Shown here: positions 21,561-33,390 of the stretch, in pieces | Numbering within the stretch: position 1 is the first letter of the stretch | How the letters are laid out: every line of letters begins with the position of its first letter | Assembly (NCBI GenBank): GCA_030490835.1 | Contig: CM059973.1 | Span: 56,176,008 to 56,240,007 of the forward strand | DNA length: 64,000 nucleotides | Direction: 5' to 3' | Origin: Annona cherimola | Lineage: Eukaryota; Streptophyta; Magnoliopsida; Magnoliales; Annonaceae | Made by a program: the position numbers and the translations under genes | Notes under the pieces: model-generated | The model's input: the letters and a program-made list of their open reading frames with translations, nothing else | Database searches by the model: none | What the model was told of the DNA's origin: nothing

Positions 21561-22293
21561 ATTTGACATCCAGTATATGCTTCAAAAAGTGGTGAAGGAT
21601 CAAGTATTAGCAGACTTCCTAGCTGCTCATCCTCTTGAAGAAGAGTTTCCTATTTTGGAAATTCTACCTAATGAGGAAGTTTTCTATGCAAATGATGATC
21701 CAATGCAGAAAATGTACTTTGATGGTGCTTTTAAACCATCCAGAGTTGGCGTTGGAATTGTTATAGTCTCCCTTCACAAAAACCTGTTCCCACACTCATA
21801 ATTTCTTAGAAAAAGCACAACAAACAATGAAGCTAAGTATGAGGCTTTCCTCATTAGTATAGAACTTCTCTTGTAATTAGATATTTTGTTTATACAAATA
21901 TTTAGAGATTCGGAGTTGGTCATTAAACAATTAAATGATCAATACGAAGTGGATCAGCCTCATTTATGAAAATATTATGACAAAGCTCAGACTTTGTTGG
22001 AAAAATTCAAAGTTATTTTCGTAGAGCATGTTCCTCGATTAGAAAATATAATTGTCGATGCACTACCAAAGCTAGCCAGTGTTCTTGCTTTTATTGAGCT
22101 TTATGATATGACAATACGAGTACAAAGACTCAAAGATGACGAGGATCTCCAAGTTAACCAAGTCAGACAAAATGTATCTAAGGGACCCGCAAGCAATGAT
22201 GATTGGCGCATACCCATTATCAACTACCTTAAATATGGTATTTTACTAGATGATCTTAATGCAAGAAAGTCATTTAGAAAGACTATCTCGTGA
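21561..22293 (+). pseudogene. Tat second (archaeal-type) RNase H
   Basis: A second RNase H follows the first: YFDGAFKPSRVGVGIVI with Asp at 21721, NNEAKYEAFL with Glu at 21829, and FRDSELVIKQL with Asp at 21907, so the D-E-D set is retained. Then EHVPRLENIIVDALPKLAS. A second, archaeal-like RNase H is a recognised mark of the Tat lineage of plant gypsy elements. Two stops split it (21799 and 21874), and one more lies at about 21967. Confidence 0.88.
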
Positions 22294-23446
22294 TATACCG
22301 TATTTCAAAGCGAGTTATATTGAATCACTTTTGATGGACTTTGGCTTCACTGCATTGATGGAAATGAGATTTGTTAGGTTCTTCAAGAGACATTCCAGCG
22401 AATGTAGCGTTCACTAATCAGGGCAATGTCTCTACTATAGGATTAGGACATTTGGTTATTATTGGCCCATGATGATCCAAGACTCAATCAATTTTGCAAA
22501 ATCGTATGAAGCTTGTCAAATACATGAGGATATTTATCATGTTCCTGCCTCGGAGATGTTACCAACACCTACTCATAGCCCTTCTCTTGTTGGGGTTTTG
22601 ATATTGTTGGTCCAATTAAGCCATTGTCTTCTAAGAGGCACTTATATATTCTAGCCATCACAGATTATTTTTCTAAGTGGGCAAAAGCTAAAGTTTACAA
22701 AAGAATACGGGCACAAGAGGTGGTCAAATTCATCAAGCACAAAATCATTTTTCGTTATGGTGTACCATATCAGATAACCTTAGATAATGGCACACCATTC
22801 AAGAATGACAAAGTAGACCAACTAACTAGAAATTTGGAATCAAACAAATGTTCTTGTCTCCTTATTATCCACAATGTAATGGCCAAGCAGAGATATTTAA
22901 CAAAAATATTATTTGAATACTCAAGAGAACCATAGTAAAGAACAAGAGTGATTGGTATGAGAGGTTACCTGCAGCACTCTAGGCTTATAGAACTACACAT
23001 CGAACTGCAACAGATCGACCTCATATTCATAGCTTTTTGGCATCGAAGTAGTTTTTCCAGTAGAAACCCAATTAGCATCCTTAAGGGTCGTTATCCATTC
23101 TGGGTTGACTACTAAGAAACAAGCTAAGCTTCATGTTGACGAACTTGAGGCGTTAGATGAAAAGTGGGTCTAGGTGCGACAACAGATCGAAATCTATCAA
23201 GCTCGAACGGTCAAAATATAAAACAAAGTTGTACAACATCACTTATTTAAAAGAGGTTATTTAGTGCTAAAGCCACGAACAGAGCTCATGGCCAGGGGAA
23301 AGCTTATTGGAAAATTCAAGCCTAAATGAGAAGGACCCTACATTGTTAAACAAGTCTACGACAATGACACATATGAAATTAGAAATTACAAAATTGAAGT
23401 CAAGGTAACAATAAATGGAAATTACTTGAAAATGTATTATCCATGA
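22294..23446 (+). pseudogene. Tat integrase
   Basis: Integrase is readable across frames: the zinc-finger end (CQIHEDIYHVP), the core with Asp in AITDYFSKWAKA, Asp in ITLDNGTPF, and the SPYYPQCNGQAE stretch with Glu at 22890, then the C-terminal part AYRTTHRTATDRPH and TKKQAKLHVDELEALDEKW. It ends with a stop at 23444-23446. All three catalytic acids are present but not in one frame. The zinc finger itself is largely lost. The stop lies only 82 bases from the end of the antisense gene (23529). Confidence 0.88.
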
Positions 23447-23528
23447 AGATTACAAAGTAGTTATACATCAAAACTTTGCAAAATAGCCTCTCAGTCTCCC
23501 TTGTGGAAGGAAGCGACTCTTTCAATAT

Positions 23529-26500
23529 TCAAAGGGTGTTCATCACATCAGTAGGAGGCACTATGTATGCCCAAAGCTCCTCAACATTAGCTTCTAATGT
23601 AAAGAGGTCCCGATCTGTCTAAGCAGCCCTTTTGCCATAAAGATTAGCTTTGGCTTGGAGTGTCTCGGAAGCTGAGACCAATGAATTTAATTTGCATTTA
23701 TCTATGAAAATGGATGTGATAATGCAGCGAACTTCAGCTTGCTTCATTGCTATAGAATCTTGAATGACTTTAGCAACTTTTCTCGTCTTCTGCTTCTTGT
23801 GTAACCAGAAGTTGTCGTTTCTAAAGTTGAGTGAGACGATCTTATCTCTACATCCAGCAAGGTTAGTTTCCGCTGATGCTAAATCCTCTACAGAAATCAA
23901 AGGTCTCGCAGCATCCTCGAGCACGTAGCTTCTCCAGTGAGACTATGACGTCACTAAATCCAGAAATCCCAAGTTGAAGCCTATCCAGAATCATAGAAAA
24001 GTCTTTACAAATATTCAATGCTTTGATGACATCATCAAGGGAATCCATAATTCTCAAAGAAGAAATAATGCATCCTCTGAATTGTATCACTGCACGCCAT
24101 AGAAGCTTGAGATCCAAATGCCCTAATTGCTCAACTTCGATCACCCTTAAAGTTGAAAAAATGATGCAAAGGGTTTAAGAAATGATCCTTAACATCAGGG
24201 AGCTGACAAGTCCCACTCAAACTTATGCCAGTACTAGGGCCAGTTGACCTAAAATGAGGACCACCTGATTGACTGGATCTCAAACTCGAAAAGCGACGAG
24301 CTAAAAGATTAGAATGACAAGTCAACCAGATTGAAAACCTAAATACAAAAATGTTATAATACCTGGCAACACGAGAGAAACAGGCAACAACTTTGTTGGC
24401 ATATAAACTATGAGCACCATCATCAGAAATTTTGATAACTAGGGCGGCTATTGAAAATGAATGAAGTGTAAGTTGGCAGTAAGAAAGGAAAAATGAAAAG
24501 GAGAAAGTAAATGAATGAAAAAGTTTACCTTCTAAGTTCACGCCCTCTTGTTCTAGATGAATGCGAGGAACTTCCACACTGATTTCTCCTATCAAACCAG
24601 ATCCTACTAAATAAGTGGTTAAAGAAAGAAATACTACAAAAATAGTCATAGTTAGCAAGGTGAAGCAACGTACCCATGTTGCTATTGTCAGAATGAAAAG
24701 CTTCCTTCGCAGGGGTATCTTGAGCCACAAAAGGTGGAGATTGACATGCCTCGGGTGTCCGTACTCTTAGATAATCCCTCATAAAGTTGTTATCAAAGAA
24801 TATTAGATCGCTACCATAGTACCTCATGGGTTGGTCCACTTGATCCATATTCAAATCTGTATGGAAACCCAGGAGATCACTTAAAGCATGATCGCTAGAG
24901 GCCCGCAGTGTAGGAGAATTGTTCTGCGCCTCGACATGCATTCCTTTACGGACTTCATGGTTGCTAGAAGAATTTATAGCAGCATTCGGCTCTGCTACAA
25001 TTTCCCCTTCCTTGGAAGGCTGAAGCTGCTAAGGAATTTCAACAAGATATGATCCTCTATCAGGATTTCTCTTCATATCAACTGCAAAATGTTTCACAAT
25101 TTCTTCCTGTTTCGAGGAAACTTTCTCTTGAGAAGGGTTGGAAGGCTCGGTAGTCAAAGACAAATTGCTAGTTTGGTAGACTTTTCATTTCTTGCCAAAA
25201 ATGTCATGTGTCTTTAGTAACTCCACAGCCTTTGAGTTTGTGGATTGATTTGGAAACCAAAAGCGACTTATCAGCTCTGGTGGATATACAACTTTAGGGA
25301 GCCTGACATTGTATTGTGTAGAAAGAAAAGTGGTGTAAGGACTAAAAATATACAAAAGAGAAAGTAAAATAAGAGTGAAAAGGCATACTCCAGGTCTCCA
25401 TTACCTTCTGGTCCTTTTGAGAAGCTGCATTTTCAGTAACTAACTCCTGAAGAGTTTTCTTAGCAGGCTCAGTGTCACGACAGATATACTCATTTCCTTC
25501 CGTAATCCAGTCAGTGCAATAAAAATTACACCTGACAATCCCAGGGTAAGCCTTGAAAGAATCAATGTGTTGAACACAATGGGCTTCGGTCTCCTCCATG
25601 TAGGTTCTTCGAAGCGTCTCACCTCAAATGGCATCACCAAGCCCAGTTCTCCCTAGCTGGTGGACAATCCGAGTGCTTAAAAGCCTAAAAGCGAGATTTA
25701 GGCACAACTTGCTCGATGACCTACACAGCACATATGTCATACCAATGCACATAGTCTTGGGTTGCTTGGATTAGACGGTCAAACGAAAGAAATTTAAGCT
25801 CATAGGAAAACTTAACCCCTTCAACTTGTGAGCACATTGCAAGCCAATGAAGAGGTCCAATGCCAACTTTCCTTTGATACATCGGAATGCGGGGAAGATA
25901 TGCAGGAATGTCCTTATCGAAGCCAAATTGACATGCGAATCAATGAGGATAATATAGCTCGACCTCAAAACAAGCCCATCTCTACAAGCTAGGCTGGAGT
26001 GACAATGCAAAGTCCTTCTCATCAAGCTTAGAGGAAATTTTTTTTGAACACTCACAGGGGGACAACCATAGGAAAAATCTCTCTTCAAAATAACTAGTCT
26101 GGAGGAAAAGCTCAGTCACCTCCTTAAAACTATAACTGACTAAATTTTACCTGGTAAATTTCTTCAATATCAAACATTGAGAAGGAAATTTAGTGACTTC
26201 CTCAACTCTATAAATCTATGGGAAATAGAACCTGAGCTAGCCAAGGAGAAAGTGACTGGGAAATATAAAGTGGCACACCCTGAGCCTTTCTCATTGTATA
26301 TGATCTGATTTAGACTCTTATAGATGTCACACAACACTCGAGGTGCCAAGACAATGCTCTTTCCTTTAGCCATCTCACAGGCGACGTAGAGGCACGACCA
26401 TTTCACAAGACCTTAGGCTGAAAAGGAAGGACAGATGAATACGAAGACCTAAAGCCATAGAAAAAGAGCAAGCTCGACCTCAAGCTATACTTGCTGTAGA

Positions 26501-27739
26501 CACTCGAGAGGAAGCCATACACCGCCTTGTGCCCTAGCATGAAACTCAGCAATATTAGAAGGTCAATCATCATTGGACACTCTTTGATCGAAAATTCTTA
26601 AAAATAATGTCACTCATTCTCTCGTTGTGAACTTTTCCTTCTTTGTCGTTTGATATAGCTCATCAAGAAAATCCACAACCTTTAAAGCTATTGGGTCTTT
26701 GTTAAAGATGGAATTCGAAGGAATGCACTCATTGAAAGGTTCTCTATATACTGAAAGACCGCATATCCCCTTCAGGTCTCACAAGGTGATGCTCATTTCA
26801 CCAAATAGAAATATAAAAGAGTTGGTCATTGACGATCAGAAGCTCACAAAGGCATTGATAATGTTATTGTTTTTCCAAAAGCCCTCACTAGTGGCTAAGA
26901 TTGCATCTTTTAAACCAATAGCTGTGAGCACCTCCTGATAATGAGAAACTAGATGTTGTCCCCATTGGTCAAAACCTGGGATATTGCCCAAGCAACTGTG
27001 ATAGACATTCACACCCTCCTTGCAGTTAAAGTAATAACCATCTAGTTTCTTTTGCAACCAATGAGGCATCTCCATGATTAAATTATGGGGATTACCCAAT
27101 GCTCTAGTCAGGAGAAGAAAGCAACCTGTAAAGGTCTTAAGGGGGTAGTTACAGTAACACCCTTCCCAATAATATAACCCTCTTGGTAGCCCGAGCACTC
27201 AATAAAAATCCTCTTTGGGATCATGTAATTTTGAGTGGAACATCCAGTAATATCTTCCATAAGGTGACAGTGCATAGGGCGAAAGTGAGAAGGCCCCTAT
27301 GAGCAATGGAAGTGTTTGTGGCTAGCTAAAGTGGGGTATGACCCAAAGTAAGGAGAATAGCCTCCACAAGGGTGACTAAAGAAAGGATCATACTTCCTGC
27401 TACTTTGCGGAGTTCTTTTCTTCAGAGCACACTACTTTTTCTTAGATGTTATCCTTTCCTTGAGAATGTTCTTCTTAGCAACCTCTGTCTTTTTTTACTT
27501 AGATTTTTGCATTTTAGAACCCTTAAGGGCATGCTGATTAGAAATCTTGTGCTTCTTCACATTCGGGGGAGATGCTGGGGTCACTACGGTTGAATCCGTC
27601 TTAAATAAGGGGTTGTGCTATCTTTTGGCTTCTCTAAAAAAGAACACTACTTTCTCACAGCTTATCTCTCTCTGAGTGAAAGAGTAGGAAATTCAGGAGA
27701 AGAAATATCAAACTTGGCATCTTGTAACTTTGAAGCCAT
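23529..27739 (-). pseudogene. Antisense plant mobile domain (PMD) gene within Tat element
   Basis: A minus-strand gene converging on Tat pol. Candidate ATG at 27739 (MASKLQDAKFDISS), then a basic Lys-rich linker, then the PMD core: MPHWLQKKLDGYYF, WGQHLVSHYQEVL, FGEMSITL (26830-26780 region), GLSVYREPFNE, and MAKGKSIVLAPRVLCDIYKSL. Glu/Lys-rich C-terminal segments (23619-24144) look like coiled coil. PMD proteins are nuclear factors (Arabidopsis MAIN/MAIL) and are also known from Ty3/gypsy and MULE transposons. GT-AG introns are visible: 25404-25342, 24528-24439 and 24362-24301. The exon 24438-24363 between the last two has no stop. Other parts have stops, so the gene is dead or nearly so. 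Whether it belongs to the element or is a captured host gene is open. Confidence 0.75.
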
Positions 27740-27742
27740 TGT

Positions 27743-28011
27743 CTACATAACAAAGGGGAGGAGTATTAGATTTTCCAAAAAAAAGATTTACGGTAAAATA
27801 CCACATTTGAATCCCCTAACCATGATTCATAAGTTTCAAAGAATTTTGCTGTATTTAGCAAAGATAATATGAATCTATGGTCATCTATGACTAAATAGCA
27901 AAAATAAGCTCAGAAAATCCAATACCATGGCCGACAGCAAGACTAAAAAAGTCGAGACATCAAGGCCCCAAGTGGGGTTTTGTGAATCCATGTTGAGCAT
28001 AGTACACTCAC
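27743..28011 (-). other. Candidate leader intron of the antisense PMD gene
   Basis: The donor is CAAGG|GTGAGTGT (intron starts at 28011) and the acceptor TTGTTATGTAG|ACAATGG (ends at 27743), three bases before the ATG. It is 269 nt and T-rich, like plant introns. Seen in sequence; splicing is inferred. Confidence 0.6.
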
Positions 28012-28198
28012 CCTTGGAAGAAAGAGTTGGAAAATGGGTAGTAGTCACTCAAGGCCACAATGAGCTGAGGGAAAGGAAAAATGAAAAGTAAGAAATGGCC
28101 ATGAAGAAGAAGAAAGCCAAGCGTAAATTGTTAATGACAGTGCTAGGCAAAGAAAAAATGCTCAAGAAGCTTGAGAAAATGAGAAACTAAAAAAGGGT

Positions 28199-28206
28199 AT
28201 TTATAA
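28199..28206 (-). promoter_or_regulatory. Candidate TATA box of the antisense PMD gene
   Basis: The minus strand reads CTTATAAATACCC, about 190 bases upstream of the candidate leader-intron donor. Good match to plant TATA boxes. Confidence 0.55.
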
Positions 28207-28335
28207 GGCTGCCTAATAGATCGTTGCTACTTTAAGCACGTGGAATTGCTGCCCATCTATGAAACCTCTTCATGTGGAACCATGTAGAGAAAATACACAA
28301 AACAAGTCCATTCACATAAAACAAATGAATCTCTA

Positions 28336-29300
28336 CCCCGACATGCTTCCAAGAAATTGACACGTCCAACTAGTGCTTTTTCTATCTACTTTGTAACAAG
28401 AAAACTATTCATTTGAATATCTAATTAAATCAAATATTGAGCCCTTAGGATACTATAGACCTATCCTAAGTTGGTTATGTCTATCGAATACTTGAAAATT
28501 CTTGTCACAACTATCATGTGGAATTCCTTAGAATTTGATTGAAATCTAGAGCACATGTATACACTAAACAACATATATGATCTAGAAGTAGTGAGATATA
28601 GCCAGGAACCAATCATACTTCTATATAGGCATTGATCTACTTGTTTAACTTTCTCATTTTGTTCCAATTTGATTATAGAGCTTATGGATGTGCTTTCTCC
28701 TTTGATACTTTGCATTTCAAACTTCTTGTTTTCTTGGTGTACTTGGACTGGTTTATGAAAATTCTCTCACTTTGTTGTTTGATAAGAAATTGAGTTCTCC
28801 CATCATGCTCATCTCAAACTCGTTTTGCATCAACTTAGAGAATTCCTGACATAAAATTTCATTAGTAGCACCAAATACTACATCATCTGCATAAATGTGA
28901 ATAATTAAAAAATATTTTTCTTTGTATTTAATGAACAAGGTAATGTCAACATTTCCACTTTGAAATTCATGATCAATTAACAATTTACTAAGCCTTTCAT
29001 ACCAAGCTCTAGGAGCTTGTTCCAATTCATATAGGGCTTTTGTTAGTTTGTATACATACTTTGATTGATCATTTTCCTCAAATTCTAGAGGTTGTTCAAC
29101 ATATACTTTTTCATTAAGGTAACCATTCAAAGATGCACTTTTAACATCAATTTGAAACAGTTTGAAACCCATACGAGGTGCAAAAGCTAGTAATATGCAT
29201 ATGACTTCCAATTTAGCTTCAAAGGCATATGATTTCTCAAAATCAATACCTTCCTCTTGTGAATACTCCTTGGCTAGAAGCTTAGCTTTGTTCGACTAGT
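28336..29300 (-). pseudogene. copia-B reverse transcriptase and start of RNase H
   Basis: Minus-strand copia RT: CILLAFAPRMGFKLFQID, VKSASLNGYLNEKVYVEQP, YELEQAPRAWYERL, then the catalytic box IYADDVVFG (intact) and MMGELNF. The RNase H-linker wording (SIIKLEQNEKVKQVDQ and GSWLYLTTSRSYM) lies in another frame. RNase H is cut at about 28336, where homology to copia-A position 2823 begins, so the C-terminal RNase H and 3' LTR are lost at the Tat junction. Most decay is by frameshift. Confidence 0.9.
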
Positions 29301-30910
29301 CTACTTCCATCTAATTTTTTCCTAAATACCCATTTGGTTCTGATGATTGTGCAATCTTTGGGTCTAAGATCCAATTTTCACACTTGATTTCTTTCAAACT
29401 GATTTAGCTTTTCTTGCATTGCAACTATCTAATTTTCATCATTAAGAGTTTGATCAATTGAGTTTGACTCTATTTTTTTATACAAATGCAAAATATCTAC
29501 ATATATTTTACCTAGAACCTCTAGCTTTCACATGATCACACACACACACACACATATATATATATCCTATAACTTGCTCAATTGGATGATTATTTTTAAA
29601 TTTCAAGTCCTTAGGAGGTTTATAAGGGACATTACGTTCACTTACCTCTTATTTGCATCTTGGTCTGGCTTGGGCTCTTCTCTTCCTTGTTTTCTTATTT
29701 GAAGCTTTCCAAAATCTTTTGATAAGTTATTTGCATTACTAAGCTCATCCTCCTTCTTTGGAGTTGGGTTAAACTCATAAAAAATAACATAAATTGACTC
29801 CTCTACTGCTTTAGTTCTTTTGTTGAATATTCTATATATTTTGCTGTTGGAGGAGTAGCCAAGAATTATGGCCTCGTCACTTTTCACATCTAGTTTGATA
29901 AGGTTGTCTTTTCTATTATTCAAGATATAACATGTCCAACCAAAGGCACGAAAATATGAAATATTTGTCTTTCTACCTTTCTACAATTCATATGGGATAT
30001 TTTTGAAAATTACTCTTATAAAAACATTGTTTAAAACATGATAAGATGTACTTACAATTTCAATCCAAAATTCCTTAAATAATTTGCTTTCATTTAGTAT
30101 AGTTCTATCAATCTCTTATGTGGTTCTATTTTTCCTTTCTACAACTCCGTTTTGTTGAGGAGTTCTTGGAGCAGAAAATATATGATGAATTTCTTTTCAT
30201 TGTAAAATTCTGTGAAACTTTTATTTTTAATTCACCACCATGAGTATTTTTAATAAATATGGTTTTGTTTTATTTTTCATTTTGCACCAACTTAGGAAAG
30301 CTAATAACTATAGAGAAGGCTTCATCCTTTCTAGCTAATAGCATTATCTAAATGAAGCTTGAAAAATCATCAACAATGACATAAATATATTTCTTTCCTC
30401 CAAGGCTGAAAATGTCGGATGATCCATAAAAATCCATGTGTAACAACTCAAATGACCTAAAGGTTGAGACATCATTCTTTGATAGACCTTCTACAATCTT
30501 TGCAAATTTTATCCTTGTTATATTCGAGTTTCGATAGACCTTCTACCAAGCTCTTTTTCTACAAAGTCTTGATATTTGACATGTTTATATGTCCAAGCCT
30601 CTTATGCCAAACCCATTGATCATTATCAACTACTACTAGACATTTCTCATCCAATTCATCAAGGCATACAAAATATCTATTTTACGTCTTTTTTACTAAA
30701 GACATTGTGATCTCCATCTAAAACATTGCATATAAATGATTCACATACAACTCTATAACCTTTCTTACATAGTTGGCTAATATTCATTAGATTTTGTTTG
30801 AGTTATTTAATAAATAAAACTTTCTCTATGTATGCATTTGAAATACCATAAACATCGCCCTTACCACTTACTTTACCTTTTTCATTATTGCCAAATGCAA
30901 TAGTTCCACC
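29301..30910 (-). pseudogene. copia-B integrase, pre-integrase and protease (partial)
   Basis: Homologous to copia-A 3800-5392 on the minus strand. Recognisable parts: KSDEAIILGYSSNSKIYRIFN (29642-29923 ORF), the PQQNG-type block at about 30150, the HMD-type Asp block at about 30435, and the pre-integrase WHKRLGH-like region at about 30610. It stops at 30910 inside protease, where LTR-B starts; the rest of this gene is at 54905. A CA/TA microsatellite (29537-29565) has grown inside it. Confidence 0.88.
29537..29565. repeat. (CA)n(TA)n microsatellite
   Basis: About nine CA followed by about six TA units, within the decayed copia-B pol. Absent at the matching place of copia-A (about 4010). Confidence 0.95.
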
Positions 30911-31660
30911 TGTTAGTCCCGAGTTTATGGAAAAACCCAAGAGGGGAGGGTGAATTGGGTTCTTAAAAAAATCTTTCGATGTAGTAGTTATAATCCCTTG
31001 TAGACTAAGTCCCTTTGAATGAAAAATATGAAGAACGGAATGGCAAATAGCGCAAAGAAATCACACACAAAAAATTATAGTGGTTCGGGACAACCCTCCC
31101 TACTTTACTCTTCTAAAAGCATATTGTTGTGTCTTGGGTTCCATTAAAATGGTACGGTTACACAAAGAGCCCTTGCACTCTTTTAGATTCTAACTCCAGG
31201 GGGCGTTTACAATGTTCACACAAGTAGGTGGTGAGCCACGCTCTAACCACACTCTACTTGCCTTCACTTGGTTTTGGTCTCCAACACCAAACTAAGTGAA
31301 ATCACAAGAATAACGAATATAAATGAAAATCTCCACTTTATGGAGGTGTAGAGAAGTTTTCAATGCTGAGAAGAATGTGTAGGATGAGTTGATGAAAGAT
31401 TGCTTCAGCACTTGCAATGAATGTCATAGTTCTTCTTGTAGATCTCTTTAATGAGCACTTAAATGCTTGTAAGTTGAAAGGTGGAAGCTTAATCAATGCT
31501 CTAGCTAATCCTCCCCATTTCATTTTACGTGTATTAAATAGAGGAGAAGGAAATCTAAATGTTTGGTGGTAGGTGACGCACATTTAATGCGACAATATTC
31601 AAATTTTCCAACTATTGAAATTCAAGTCGCACTCGGAGTCAACTTTGGGTGCAACTTCTA
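30911..31660 (-). mobile_element. copia LTR-B, left part
   Basis: Starts TGTTAGTCCCGAG and matches copia-A LTR positions 7221 onward, including TATAGTGGTTCGG (31077) and the beginning of the palindrome array. Cut at 31660 by the chromovirus-like gypsy. The right end of the same LTR is at 54782-54904. Left flank CCACC (30906-30910) pairs with TCACC (54905-54909). Confidence 0.88.
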
Positions 31661-33390
31661 TGATAACCAGACCCAAGTAAGACCCAAACATGTGCATTTG
31701 ACATGTAAATGTGATTTATGTATTATTTGATTTATTTATTGAATTTAGGGCTATTGATTAAGGATGATGATTAAATTAATCGTCATAGCCCAATGTGAAT
31801 CAATGTGACTATAGTGGCCTAATGAGGGTTAGAAGATGTGAATATGATATGAATGATTATTTCATTTATTTTGATTTGATTAATGGAGATTATGACAGTA
31901 ATTATGAGTTTAAAGTGATAAATGTTAGAAAATTCATAACTTGACGCCTATACGGAGAAATGAGGTGAAATTTGAAATGTAAATACATGATTTTGTGCTT
32001 GACCTTATGAATGGATTGGATTATGAAAATTTTGATGAAATTAGGGTGATAAATATTTATTTTCATCCAAATCTAAAAGTTAATTTCAAATGACCATAAC
32101 TTATGATAGAAAGGTCATTTTGAGATGAAATTTGACATGAACAGTTAAAACGATATGATCAATCACATGGATGGGTTTGATTAAAATAATTATCATAGAA
32201 ACCTGCTTAATCACAAAAGGACGAAAGATATTGACTTTTGTCATAAAAATCAACTTGTTATTAATGAAAAGTCAACCTCTTTAATGTGGTTATTAAGGGA
32301 CAAATTGAGGTGTCCGAAGGGGTATTTTTGATTATATTTTGTGAATTATTAAAAATAAAAAAATGCATAAAAAGGGGCTGCAATAAATGGATGTGTAAGG
32401 GCAAGCATGTAGGCTAGATATTGTAGCAACATAAGGCCAAAATAGATGGCCTTATGTGGACGTGCATGGGGTTGAAAATGGGGTATTTTGCAATTCCAAA
32501 AAGTTCAGAAATTAATGCTAAAGTTGCTGCATGATCAAGGGTAATTAATGGTTGGATTTTGGTAGATTTTTGTACCCATAAAAATCCAAAAGGAGCTACC
32601 CTAGGAGGGGACGTCCAAGGGTGATGTAGGGTAGATTTTTTGGCTTTAAAAGTGTGTAAAAAATGAACAATATCATGGGATAATTGTGACAGCTCAATGA
32701 GGATAATTATGAATATTTTAAACCTGAAAAATGAGGTGGAATTAGGAGAGAATGTGGGCAGCCCTATAAATAAGAGAAAGGGGGCAATTGACGTCCATTT
32801 TCAAGTGGACGGTTTTGGGAGGAAAAAAAAAAGAAAAAGTCCAGCAACTTGGACGTTCAAGCAAGGAGGAAAAGAGGAGAAGAATTGAAGGAAATCAAGT
32901 TGGTAAGACTTGAGCCAAGGGTTCATAAATTCAAGTAAGTATGAATCAAGTTTTGATTCATTTAATTCTAAGTTTTTAGCTTCATTTATGGGTCATAAAT
33001 TTGATCCATAATAAACCCTTAAATGATGAGTTATAATACCCTTAATTAGGGTATTAAATAAGAAATGAATGAAAGGAATGGTTTCAAGAATTCAAGGGAG
33101 CTATGTTTGATGTTAAGATTGAATATGACTTATGAACCTAGCTGGAATTTTCTTAAATTCCATTTGATATTGCTGTTTCAATCATGTTTTATGTTTGAAT
33201 TATGATTCATGACTCTATGATTTATATATGTTAATTTGGGTATGAATTATGAACCCTAGAAAGGGTAAACCCTAAGGTTGTCAATATGGATAAATTTCAC
33301 TCTCTTGAGATGGATATGGGACATGAACTAAACCAATTAATACATGGATGGTTTTAAGGGTAAAATACCCTAAATCTAGGGTACATGGGA
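31661..33390 (+). mobile_element. 5' LTR of chromovirus-like gypsy, part 1
   Basis: Starts TGATAACCAGACCC inside the copia LTR. It belongs with 36005-38051: together they form an LTR of about 3.8 kb that ends next to a primer site. TATA box TATAAATA is at 32765-32772. No gene; the ORF at 32697 lies across the promoter and is not credible. Confidence 0.75.

Noticed and set aside
28141..28335. 3' LTR of the Tat element
   Set aside because: No match to the sequence upstream of the Tat primer site could be seen; this stretch reads better as the promoter and leader of the antisense gene.
32697..32888. Small ORF with basic Lys/Arg-rich tail
   Set aside because: It covers the TATA box of the gypsy LTR and its purine-rich leader; no homology.
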